Shown here one piece after another: positions 44,981-52,895 of a stretch of 64,000 nt of DNA. Under the pieces are notes generated by a model, which saw nothing but the letters and a program-made list of their open reading frames with translations, was not told the DNA's origin and ran no database searches. The stretch is taken from positions 13,820 through 77,819 of the forward strand of contig DASSGH010000002.1 of NCBI GenBank assembly GCA_035693615.1, read 5' to 3'. Each line of letters begins with the position of its first letter. Within the stretch, counting starts at the first letter, position 1. Source of the stretch: VAZQ01 sp035693615. GTDB taxonomy: Bacteria > Pseudomonadota > Alphaproteobacteria > Rhizobiales > Xanthobacteraceae. The position numbers were made by a program, and so were the translations under genes.

Positions 44981-46147
44981 ATGCAACGCGGGCTCATCAC
45001 CATCGCGGCTGCCGCCGCGCTCACGCTCGTCGCCGGATCTGCGCCGGCGCAAGATGTGGTCAAAATCGGCATGAGCTTTGCCATGACCGGGGCCGGCTTC
45101 GCTGCGGCGGGCCGGCAGGCCTGGGCCGGCGCACGGCTCTACATGCAGCACAATGGCAACATGGTCGCCGGCAAGAAGATCGAAGTCATCATGCGCGACG
45201 ATGGCGGGGTGGCCGACAACGCCCGCCGGCTCGTCCAGGAGATGATCGTCAACGACAAGGTCCACATCATCGGCGGCGGGATCACGCCGACCGTGCTTGC
45301 GTACGGCCAGCTCGTCACCCAGGCGAAGATCGCGACCGTCGTGATGATCTCCGGCGCCTCCGTCACGACCAACGGGTCGCCTTATTTCGTGCGCACCAGC
45401 TTCATTCTCACCCAATCCTCTTGGATCATGGGCGAGTGGGCGGCCAAGAACGGGAGCAAACGCGTCGTTACGCTGGTCAACGAATGGGCGCCCGGTACCG
45501 AGGCGGAGACCGCTTTCAAGCAGCGGTTCACCGAGCTTGGCGGCCAGATCGTCGAGTCCATCCGCATCCCGCTCGCCAATCCGGACTTTGCGCCGTTTCT
45601 GCAACGCATCCGCGACATCAATCCCGACACGGCTTTCATCTATTTTCCGGGCACGCAAGCCGGCATCTTCGCCAAGCAATTCGCCGAACGGGGTCTCGCC
45701 AGTTCCGGGATCAGGATCATCGGGCCAGGCGACCTCACCGACGATGACGAGCTAAACACCATGGGCGATCAAATGCTGGGCATGGTGACCGCCCATGATT
45801 ATTCCGCCTCGCACGACTCCGCGCTCAACAAGAAATACGTCGAGGACTTCAAGAAAGCGAACAGCTTCCGTCCGAACTTCGTGTCCGTCGGCGGCTATGA
45901 CGGCATGCACCTCATCTACGAGGCGCTGAAGAAGACCGGTGGCAAGACCGACGGCGACAGTCTGCTCGCCGCGATGAAAGGGATGCGATGGGAGAGCCCG
46001 CGCGGAATGATGGCGATCGATCCGGATACGCGCGACATCGTGCAGCCGATCTACATTCGCAAGGTCGAGAAAATCAACGGCGAGCTGTGGAACACGGAGT
46101 TCGCCAAATTCGACGACGTCAAAGATCCGCTGAAGGTGAAGAAGTAG
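44981..46147 (+). CDS. ABC transporter substrate-binding protein, branched-chain amino acid (LivK) type
   Basis: Product of 388 residues: a signal peptide (ending GSAPAQD) and two-lobed Peripla_BP_6 fold (VVKIGMSFAMTGAGFAAAGRQAWAG, VNEWAPGTEAETAFKQRFTELGG). The start follows GGGAGGG. In soil alphaproteobacteria such proteins bind amino acids or aromatic acids. No permease or ATPase genes lie nearby, so it is an orphan that would have to use a distant transporter. Confidence 0.88.
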   Translation: MQRGLITIAAAAALTLVAGSAPAQDVVKIGMSFAMTGAGFAAAGRQAWAGARLYMQHNGNMVAGKKIEVIMRDDGGVADNARRLVQEMIVNDKVHIIGGGITPTVLAYGQLVTQAKIATVVMISGASVTTNGSPYFVRTSFILTQSSWIMGEWAAKNGSKRVVTLVNEWAPGTEAETAFKQRFTELGGQIVESIRIPLANPDFAPFLQRIRDINPDTAFIYFPGTQAGIFAKQFAERGLASSGIRIIGPGDLTDDDELNTMGDQMLGMVTAHDYSASHDSALNKKYVEDFKKANSFRPNFVSVGGYDGMHLIYEALKKTGGKTDGDSLLAAMKGMRWESPRGMMAIDPDTRDIVQPIYIRKVEKINGELWNTEFAKFDDVKDPLKVKK

Positions 46148-46287
46148 GCGCGTCGGGACGCTTCGATCGTCGCATAGCGAACGGTGACTTCGGCGCGGGG
46201 GGAGGGCGATCCGCGGCAATGTCCGTTAGAACGACGAGATGTTGGGCGCGCGACCGGTGAGCCTGTCCTCCCGTGACGCGTGCTGCT

Positions 46288-47088
46288 TCAGAAGAATTGA
46301 TAGGCTGCCCGCACGAGGATTGAAATGCTGACCAGCAACAGGAGATAGCGCAGCAGACGAATGATCGTTTGCCTTGGCACGTCCTGCGTCACCTGGTGCG
46401 TGCAGAGCATTCCGAACAGCTGGGAAGGAAGCGCAACACAAATAAGCGCAACCAGCTGCGCATTGGCATAGATGCCATCGTAGAAAAAGATCATCGCGCG
46501 CGTCGCCGCCGCCATGCCGATCAGCGTGCCGAGCGAGTAGGATAGTTTTTCGGCGTCGAGCCGGCTGCTCATGTAAAGCGCGTACACGGGGCCTCCGATG
46601 CCGAAGGCTCCGCTCAATACGCCCCCGCCGAAGCCCGCGGCTATGGCGAGCAACCAGGAGGGTCTTGGCTTGGTCTTCGCCCGCAAACTGCGCAGGGTGG
46701 TCGTAAAGACGAAAATGCCGAAAGCCAACAAGACATACCGAGACGGCAGAGTGTTCAGAACGACTGTGCCGACGTAAGTTCCAACGATCATAGTCGGGAT
46801 CAGGATCTTGAGAACTTGAAAATCCACCCTCGCTTTCAGCTCGGCACGGCCACCGCGCGCCAAGAGATTCGCCAGATTTATTGTCGCGCCGACGAGGTCC
46901 AGCACTGCGAGCAGCGGCACCACCATGCGCACGGGGAGGCGCAGGACAAGGAAGGGGGTGGCTAGCGGACCGCCGCCGAACCCGATGAGCGCGAACGCCG
47001 CATAGGAACATGCGACGGTCACGCCGACGATAGCGGCGGTGATCCAATCGGCCTGGATTTCGTTCCACAAGACTTGAACCGCGACCAT
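46288..47088 (-). CDS. TauE/SafE family sulfite/anion exporter
   Basis: Product of 266 residues with about eight membrane helices. The two TauE repeats show ALIGFGGGPLATPFLVL in the first half and GGVLSGAFGIGGPVYALYM in the second. The family moves sulfite, sulfoacetate or small organic anions out. It is third in a leftward operon after an FAD monooxygenase and a TctC protein, so export of a by-product of that pathway is plausible. Confidence 0.87.
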   Translation of the reverse strand: MVAVQVLWNEIQADWITAAIVGVTVACSYAAFALIGFGGGPLATPFLVLRLPVRMVVPLLAVLDLVGATINLANLLARGGRAELKARVDFQVLKILIPTMIVGTYVGTVVLNTLPSRYVLLAFGIFVFTTTLRSLRAKTKPRPSWLLAIAAGFGGGVLSGAFGIGGPVYALYMSSRLDAEKLSYSLGTLIGMAAATRAMIFFYDGIYANAQLVALICVALPSQLFGMLCTHQVTQDVPRQTIIRLLRYLLLLVSISILVRAAYQFF

Positions 47089-47180
47089 TGGAGCGAAATC
47101 CGATTTCCCGCAGAAAGCGGCATCCGCGTCGGTTCATGCCGCGCCAGGCGCAGCAAGCAGTCACACCTGAGCGGTGAAGG

Positions 47181-48152
47181 TTATTTCGGCGAGACTCGCA
47201 AACCTAACTTGTCGATGATTGCGCGGTAGGTCTCGTCCTGCCTCGCAAGATAGGTCTTGGCTTCGGTGCCGCGCAAAAATGAGATGCCGGCACCGGCATT
47301 GTCCATCCCGGCGTGAAGCTCCTTGGACTCCATCGTCTTGGCAAGTGCATCGGCGAGTTTGTCGATCACCGCCTGCGGGGTTCCCTTGGGGACATAGACG
47401 CCGTGAAAGGCGCCGATCACCAAATCGACGCCGTTCTCTTTGAAGGTGGGGAGGTTTCCGTAGAGCGGCGAGCGGGCACTGTCGGCCACCGCCAGCATCC
47501 GCACCTTCTTTGCCGCCTCGAGGGTCTTATAGGACACCGGTACCGCCACGTGAATGTCGATGTGGCCGCCGGCCAAGGCGATGGCGCCATCGGAATCGCC
47601 CTTGAAAGGCACCTGGATCGTCTCGATACCCGCCGCATTCTCGAGACCGGCGGCAAAAATCTGCGCCGATGCACCGGGAATCATTCCGAGCCGCAGCTTT
47701 CCCGGCTGCTTACGCGCGTCCTCGACCAGATCCTTCAGCGCCTTCCAAGGCGCGCCATATTGGACGGCCACCGCTGCCGGATCGGTGTTGACGATGGCGA
47801 CCAGTTTGAAATCGGACAGAGGGATCGGCGTCGGTACGGTGTACTGCGCCGTCACCGCCGAGGTCGAAAAGAAACCAAGCGTGTAGCCGTCCGGCGGAGA
47901 TTCGGCCACTTCGCGAGCGCCGAGCACGCTGCTCGCGCCGGGCTTGTTGACGACCGCTACTGGGCGGCCGATATGCTTGGTCAATTCCTGCGCGACAATG
48001 CGGCCGACGAGATCGGTTCTGCCGCCCGCCGGGAAAGGGACGATCGTCGTCAGCGGCTTGTTCGGGTAGTCCGCTTGCGAGGCGGCTGGCAACTGTGCCG
48101 CGAGCGAGGCGAGGGTGCCCAGAACACCTGCGAAGACGTGAACTGCCTTCAT
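47181..48152 (-). CDS. Bug-family solute-binding protein (TctC)
   Basis: Product of 323 residues. The start at 48152 (MKAVHVFAGVLGTLA) is preceded by GGAGAAAGGGG; the longer frame to 48203 is less likely. After the signal peptide comes the TctC/Bug domain: KPLTTIVPFPAGGRTDLVGR, VVNKPGASSVLGAREVA, PDGYTLGFFST, VPFKGDSDGAIALAGGHIDI. Many residues agree with the TctC half of the fusion at 52896, so the two are close paralogues. Periplasmic; delivers a carboxylate to a TctAB-type permease. Confidence 0.9.
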   Translation of the reverse strand: MKAVHVFAGVLGTLASLAAQLPAASQADYPNKPLTTIVPFPAGGRTDLVGRIVAQELTKHIGRPVAVVNKPGASSVLGAREVAESPPDGYTLGFFSTSAVTAQYTVPTPIPLSDFKLVAIVNTDPAAVAVQYGAPWKALKDLVEDARKQPGKLRLGMIPGASAQIFAAGLENAAGIETIQVPFKGDSDGAIALAGGHIDIHVAVPVSYKTLEAAKKVRMLAVADSARSPLYGNLPTFKENGVDLVIGAFHGVYVPKGTPQAVIDKLADALAKTMESKELHAGMDNAGAGISFLRGTEAKTYLARQDETYRAIIDKLGLRVSPK

Positions 48153-48204
48153 CCCCTTTCTCCGTGTGGACTTTGACGAAGCTTCATCGTGTTTTGTCGC
48201 CACC

Positions 48205-49419
48205 TCACATGATCGAATTGGCGCGGCGCATGCTGGCGATCATCGACGACTTCATGACCACCTCTTTGGCGAGAGCAGGAACTTCGGAGGCGCGTCGCAA
48301 CTCGTCCAGCCTTTGCTTGCGGATGGCGGGATCGACTTCTTCGAGCGTGCGTTTGTTGCGGATCGATGATTCCTGCACGTACTCGACATTGGCGGTACGG
48401 CGCTGGCGCACGTAGCGGTCCAGCAGCGAGTCATCGGCTTCGGCGCGCCAGACGGCAACGAGCTTGTCTGTGAGATTGATGGCATCCTGCAGCGCGCTGT
48501 TGAGGCCGAAACCTCCGAGCGGATTGTTGAGATGCGCGGAATCGCCTGCCAGTAGCATGCGGCCGGCGCGGAACGTCGTGGCGACGCGCTGATGGACGCG
48601 GTAGATCGTCCGGTGAACAGTTTCATACCGTCCTGCCTTCGGCACCACCGTCTGCAAACGCTCTTCTATGCGATCGTCTCCGAGCGCCGTTTCATCGGTC
48701 TCATCGGCCCGGCACCCGTACAGGAACCGCCACAAGCCGGGCGGACCATTGTGCGGCAGACGAAAGACCGCGCACCACTCGACCGGGTGCGAAATGTATG
48801 CGGTGTCGGTAAAGCCGCGCTGACCGAGATCGTAGGGCGTGCTGATCAGCGCGAATTTTTCTGGATAGGTGAAACCCTCGAAGGCGATCTTGGCGGATTT
48901 GCGCACGACGCTGCCGCCGCCGTCGGCGCCAATCACCCAAAGTCCGGTGAAAGTCTCGGTGCCCTCGGGCGTTTCGGCCTTCACGGTTACACTGTCGGCG
49001 TCCTGCGCGACTTCGGTGACGCGGGAGGAAAACCGCACCTCGGCATGCGGCAGCCGCTTGAGCATGTCGTAGACGAGGGGCGTGAGCTTGTGCTGCTCGC
49101 AATGCAGGCGGAACGGATAGGGGGTTTCGTCCTTGAGCAATGTGGCGAGCTCGAAGACCGCGATCACTCCCTCGGTGCGGTCGCGCAGCTGCCAGGCGGG
49201 AACGATAATGCCGATCTCCAGCAGCTTCGTGGTGACGCCGCTGGCCTCAAGGACTTCAAGCGTCGGCGGATGAAACGATCCCGCCCGCAAATCCATGAAC
49301 AGGTCCGGATGAGCCTCGAGCACCAGAACCGGAATGTCCTGCTGGGCGAGCGCTAGTGCCGATACCAGGCCCACGGGACCGCCCCCAACGATGACGACCC
49401 GCCGATCTTTTGGCGCCAC
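48205..49419 (-). CDS. FAD-dependent aromatic-type monooxygenase
   Basis: Product of 404 residues from a GTG at 49419, preceded by GGAG; the frame opens at ATG 49497, but that would place a dyad operator inside the gene. FAD motifs of class A hydroxylases: VVIVGGGPVGLVSALALA, the DG motif VIGADGGGSVVRK, and the GD motif LLAGDSAHLNNPLGGFGLN. Such enzymes hydroxylate aromatic acids or phenols with NAD(P)H and O2. It starts the operon with tctC and tauE genes. Confidence 0.86.
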   Translation of the reverse strand: MAPKDRRVVIVGGGPVGLVSALALAQQDIPVLVLEAHPDLFMDLRAGSFHPPTLEVLEASGVTTKLLEIGIIVPAWQLRDRTEGVIAVFELATLLKDETPYPFRLHCEQHKLTPLVYDMLKRLPHAEVRFSSRVTEVAQDADSVTVKAETPEGTETFTGLWVIGADGGGSVVRKSAKIAFEGFTYPEKFALISTPYDLGQRGFTDTAYISHPVEWCAVFRLPHNGPPGLWRFLYGCRADETDETALGDDRIEERLQTVVPKAGRYETVHRTIYRVHQRVATTFRAGRMLLAGDSAHLNNPLGGFGLNSALQDAINLTDKLVAVWRAEADDSLLDRYVRQRRTANVEYVQESSIRNKRTLEEVDPAIRKQRLDELRRASEVPALAKEVVMKSSMIASMRRANSIM

Positions 49420-49465
49420 GCTGCGCTCCGTGCGCAGGGAGCCGTGCCCCTGCCAAGTCCTGCGA

Positions 49466-49484
49466 GCTGAATACAGTGTACAGC
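49466..49484. promoter_or_regulatory. Candidate GntR operator before the monooxygenase operon
   Basis: The dyad GCTG-AATACAGTGTA-CAGC, with TACA-G-TGTA inside, lies about 50 bases upstream of the monooxygenase GTG start. On the minus strand it contains GCTGTACAC, similar to the site CTGTATACAG next to the GntR gene. Confidence 0.5.
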
Positions 49485-49570
49485 CTTGCATGATCAACGG
49501 TTCGGCTCAAGAGCGCAGGCCCCCACAGAGATGGGCACCGCCGGGTAGCCGTCGAAATTTCCGCAGGAGA

Positions 49571-49583
49571 ATACTGTAGACAC
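49571..49583. promoter_or_regulatory. Candidate GntR operator before the 49661 gene
   Basis: ATACTGTAGACAC shares CTGTA-ACA spacing with the site at 51446 and sits 78 bases before the start at 49661. It is an imperfect dyad and the weakest of the four sites. Confidence 0.35.
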
Positions 49584-49660
49584 TTTCGGGCAGCGCCGCT
49601 AATATCGGAGCCATTCCTGCCGCCCAACTTCCTCCTGCTCAGGACAAGGAGAGCGAAGCA

Positions 49661-50575
49661 ATGCCTACGATGGTTGGTAATCGCACGAAGCTCGTGGTCG
49701 AAAGCGCCGAGGCGGTGCTCGGATTGCACTGGTTCGTCGCGCGCGATCACACTGCCAAGGAAGAGGGTCTCGAAATCGAGATCATTACGCCCGGCATCAA
49801 GACGAAATTCGACTGGAACGATCCGCGCAGCCGGGATCACCATCTGGTCAGTTCGACCAACTACCAGAAGGCGTTCGAGCAGGGCAAAGCGGACGTGTAT
49901 CGCGCATGCGAATGGGGGCAGATCCGCCGCACCGTCGACAATCCGAAGGGGCCGATCGTCGCCCGGCGTCCCGCCATGGTCTATCAGTCGATTTTCGTGC
50001 GCGCCGATTCTCCCGTACACGCGCCCATCAATCTCGCCGGCAAACGAGTCGGTGTGCAATTCCACCAGGGATCCCACTACGCGACGCTGGCCATGCTCGA
50101 AGGCTTCATGCGGCGCGACGAGATCAATCTCGTGCATTCCGGCACCGTCGGCGAGCGCTACGAAGCCCTCATGAGCGGCGAAACGGATGGCGCCACCCTG
50201 ATGGAACCGTGGGTCACCCTGGCACACAAGAATGGGTGCAAGGAGCTGATCGGAACCTTCTATCAAGGAACCGAAAACTCCGCGGCGACGCTCGACAACA
50301 AGGTTTGGGATGCGGCAAACCGCGCAGTGAAGAAGGCGGTGCAGCTCATCAATCAGGACAAGCGCAGGTACATCCACTACATGATCGAGGAAATCCCGGA
50401 GAAGTACGCCAAGCAGCTCAAGCCGGAAGACTTCTATCTGCCACGGCTGCGGTACGTCGACCCGGCGCCTTACACGCAGGCCGAGTTCGAGCGCGCGTAC
50501 AGCTGGATGGTCGGCTGGGACTTGGTCAAGCCGAACGCCCGTTTCGAGGAGATGGTCTGCAACCGCGTGGCCTGA
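49661..50575 (+). CDS. SBP-fold (NMT1/SsuA-like) protein without signal peptide
   Basis: Product of 304 residues. The fold is that of type 2 periplasmic binding proteins (INLAGKRVGVQFHQGSHYATLAMLEGF, DGATLMEPWVTLAHKNGCKE), but the N-terminus (MPTMVGNRTKLVVESAE) is polar and no export signal is visible. No permease or ATPase gene is adjacent. Some cytoplasmic enzymes of aromatic breakdown, such as 4,5-dihydroxyphthalate decarboxylase, are thought to use this fold, so an enzyme role in the surrounding cluster is possible. A terminator follows at 50593. Confidence 0.75.
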   Translation: MPTMVGNRTKLVVESAEAVLGLHWFVARDHTAKEEGLEIEIITPGIKTKFDWNDPRSRDHHLVSSTNYQKAFEQGKADVYRACEWGQIRRTVDNPKGPIVARRPAMVYQSIFVRADSPVHAPINLAGKRVGVQFHQGSHYATLAMLEGFMRRDEINLVHSGTVGERYEALMSGETDGATLMEPWVTLAHKNGCKELIGTFYQGTENSAATLDNKVWDAANRAVKKAVQLINQDKRRYIHYMIEEIPEKYAKQLKPEDFYLPRLRYVDPAPYTQAEFERAYSWMVGWDLVKPNARFEEMVCNRVA

Positions 50576-50592
50576 GCGGGCCTCGACGACGC

Positions 50593-50630
50593 GAGCGGCC
50601 GGCCATCATCGCGCCGGCCGCTCTTCTTTT
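50593..50630 (+). terminator. Intrinsic terminator between convergent genes
   Basis: The stem GAGCGGCCGGC/GCCGGCCGCTC (11 bp) with a 9-base loop is followed by TTCTTTT. It ends the gene stopping at 50575 and overlaps the last codons of the convergent GntR gene. Confidence 0.8.
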
Positions 50631-51370
50631 GCGGGGGCCTTGGCGGGCTTTGCCGCCTTTTCCTCATGCTCGCGGCGAATGGCTTCCCCGGTGTTGAGGA
50701 TGTGGCGTTCCAGCCGCGCGCTCGCCTTAGCGAAATCTCGGCGCTCGAGGGCGCTTAGAATCTGGCGATGCTCAGAGGCCGCTTGGCGCAGGCGTTCGGG
50801 ACTGCCGGTGCGTCGGGCGTAGCGTTCGGTGTTGAGCTGGATGCGCTCCACCGCCTCCACAATGGTCGGCGATTCTGCCCGGCCGTACAGCGCGCGGTGA
50901 AATTCCCAATTCTTCAGCACCCAGCGCGCGCCATAGTCCTTGATCTGATCGGTCTCGTCGCAAATCTTGCGCAGCTTGTCGATGGCGGACTGATCGAAGC
51001 GTTTTTCCGCCTTGCACAGCAGATGGGCTTCAAGGACGGCGCGCATCTCGATCGATTCGAGAATCTGCGGCAGCGTCAGGCCGGTCACGATGGTGCGGTG
51101 GTGCGCGATGTTCCGGACCAGGCCTTCGGCCTGGAGTTGACGCAAGGCTTCGCGAATGGGCACGCGCGAGACGCCGAAGAACTCAGACAGCTGGACCTGG
51201 TTTAACTCCTCGTTGTCGGCGAACTGTCCATCATAGATCGCCGTGCGCAACGCGGTGGCCAAATAGTCGGTGATGGTCTTGCGGTCGCGCAGGACCGGAT
51301 CCCATTCCATCCGCTCGAATTTCTTCGAGTTGATCCGGTCGCGGAGCGCAATGCGATTGCGTCTAGTCAT
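50606..51370 (-). CDS. GntR-family regulator (FCD domain)
   Basis: Product of 254 residues from 51370 (MTRRNRIALRDRINSKK). Winged helix: NQVQLSEFFGVSRVPIREALRQLQAEGLV. The C-terminal FCD domain follows (SIEMRAVLEAHLLCKAE, EFHRALYGRAESPTI, SEHRQILSALERRDFAKA), with His residues that bind metal in this family and an organic acid as effector. It is divergent from tctB and central in the cluster. It probably represses the surrounding transcription units until the substrate appears. Confidence 0.88.
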   Translation of the reverse strand: MTRRNRIALRDRINSKKFERMEWDPVLRDRKTITDYLATALRTAIYDGQFADNEELNQVQLSEFFGVSRVPIREALRQLQAEGLVRNIAHHRTIVTGLTLPQILESIEMRAVLEAHLLCKAEKRFDQSAIDKLRKICDETDQIKDYGARWVLKNWEFHRALYGRAESPTIVEAVERIQLNTERYARRTGSPERLRQAASEHRQILSALERRDFAKASARLERHILNTGEAIRREHEEKAAKPAKAPAKEERPAR

Positions 51371-51445
51371 TCCAACCCAGCTGCCGTTTTGTGCGACGGA
51401 AAAGCCGCAGCGGTATTGCCCGCCCATCCAGCCTTACACAATATG

Positions 51446-51455
51446 CTGTATACAG
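51446..51455. promoter_or_regulatory. Candidate GntR operator, perfect dyad CTGTATACAG
   Basis: A perfect 10-bp palindrome in the space between the divergent GntR and tctB genes, 76 bases upstream of the GntR start. TGTATACA-like cores are typical of FCD-type GntR operators. Autoregulation is likely. Confidence 0.6.
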
Positions 51456-51578
51456 GGAGTGCCGTGATCGCGCAAAGATTTGGATTCCAGCCGGAAAGCG
51501 CGGCTGCGTCGCCAGCGCCCCGCAGCGAACGCGGTCGCTGCAGGCGTCGCCAGGTGACGGATTTGCGGAGAAGAATCA

Positions 51579-52055
51579 GTGACTGAGCCGAGCAATTCGC
51601 GAATAGGCCGCCTATTCGGCCATCCGGATCGACTGAGCGGGGCGGTGTTGTCGCTACTTGCGGTCGTCGCCCTGATCGAAGCTGCGCCGCTGCCTTACGG
51701 GACCGTGCGCGCGCCGGACGCTGGCTTCTTTCCGAAGACGCTGGCGGCGCTGCTGCTTTTCTTCGGCCTGGGAATCGTCTTGAACTCGTTCCTGACCAAG
51801 GCTCATGCGGTGCAGTTTACGACGCGGTCGTGGCAGGTCGTCATCGCCGCCGCGGCCTTCATCGCCTACGCGCTGGTCCTGCAGAAGGCGGGATTCGTGA
51901 TTGCGACGATCGCGCTGATGCTCCTCGTCATGCGCGGCCTTGGCGGCATGAGTTGGAAGCAATCGCTGCTGATAACCGTTCCCGGCGTGATGCTGTCCTA
52001 CATCGCCTTCGTGCAGCTGGGCGTGCCGCTGCCGCGCGGGCCCTTGCCGTACTAA
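51579..52055 (+). CDS. TctB-type small permease subunit of a tripartite tricarboxylate transporter
   Basis: Product of 158 residues starting at GTG (51579). Four membrane helices are visible (about 20-38, 50-68, 85-103, 108-150). The layout and the segment PDAGFFPKTLAALLLFFGLGIVLNSF are characteristic of TctB. Here it stands alone, convergent with the aldolase gene, instead of within a tctCBA operon. It should pair with the TctA half of the fusion at 52896. Confidence 0.82.
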   Translation: MTEPSNSRIGRLFGHPDRLSGAVLSLLAVVALIEAAPLPYGTVRAPDAGFFPKTLAALLLFFGLGIVLNSFLTKAHAVQFTTRSWQVVIAAAAFIAYALVLQKAGFVIATIALMLLVMRGLGGMSWKQSLLITVPGVMLSYIAFVQLGVPLPRGPLPY

Positions 52056-52072
52056 GCTGGGCCGCCACGGCG

Positions 52073-52876
52073 CTAGCGCTGCGCTGGTGCCTTGACCTGG
52101 CCGCGGTTCGAATGCTCCTGCTCGGGCGCCGAAAACCAGGGATCAAGCCGCGCGTAGTGCCCCCAGACGTGGCTATAGAACTCTTCCTTGCGCGCGCCGG
52201 TGAGCACGCTCCGCACCTCGCCGGTGGAGATTTTCTGCACCGGGCCTACTTGCGCGGCGATCCATTGCAGCTGGGCGGTCTCCTCCAACGCAAATGTCGC
52301 GATAGTGGCGTTCTCGATCGAATCGCCGCAGACGGCAACGCCGTGGTTCTTGAGCACGAGGGCGAGGCCGTCGCCGATGGCGTCGCGACACATGCGGCCG
52401 CGCTCAGGCGTGTCGATCTGCCGGTCGAAATCCAGGATGGGCACCTGAGGCGCGAAGATCGCGCCGCGGTTGCCGACGGGTATGATGTTGACCCCGGCGA
52501 TTCCGAACGCGGTGGCATAGGTCGGATGGGCGTGCACGACCGAGGTCACGTCCGGCCGCTCCTTCATGATCTCGAGATGCAGATAGCGTTCGTCGACCGG
52601 CTCGATGCGACCTTCCAGCCAGTTCCCGTCCAGATCCACCGTGACGATGTCGTCGACGTCCGTGTCGATGAGCGAACGCCCCTCCGAATGGATATGCCCG
52701 AGAATCAGCACGTGATCGGTGCCAGGAATGCGCGCGCTGACATGCCCCTTGGTCAGCGGCCAGATGCCGCCGGCCGTGAGGATGCGATGCGCCCTCGCCA
52801 GGCGGCGCCGCAATGCCGTGATTTCGTTTTGGAGCGTGGTCTTCGCATTGGCATAGGTGGGGCGATGGATGGTCAT
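52073..52876 (-). CDS. Class II aldolase/adducin family enzyme
   Basis: Product of 267 residues. Zinc ligands of the family are present: VVHAHPTYATAF (HxH) and LKNHGVAV (third His), with the catalytic acid probably in PVDERYLH. ILTAGGIWPLTKGHVSARIPGTDHVLI forms the substrate side. Besides sugar aldolases the family includes decarboxylases of dihydroxyaromatic acids (such as 3,4-dihydroxyphthalate). Next to a monooxygenase and a carboxylate transporter, the latter role is attractive. It starts 19 bases after the fusion gene and shares its operon. Confidence 0.85.
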   Translation of the reverse strand: MTIHRPTYANAKTTLQNEITALRRRLARAHRILTAGGIWPLTKGHVSARIPGTDHVLILGHIHSEGRSLIDTDVDDIVTVDLDGNWLEGRIEPVDERYLHLEIMKERPDVTSVVHAHPTYATAFGIAGVNIIPVGNRGAIFAPQVPILDFDRQIDTPERGRMCRDAIGDGLALVLKNHGVAVCGDSIENATIATFALEETAQLQWIAAQVGPVQKISTGEVRSVLTGARKEEFYSHVWGHYARLDPWFSAPEQEHSNRGQVKAPAQR

Positions 52877-52895
52877 CGGCGGGTCTCCTGCCTGG

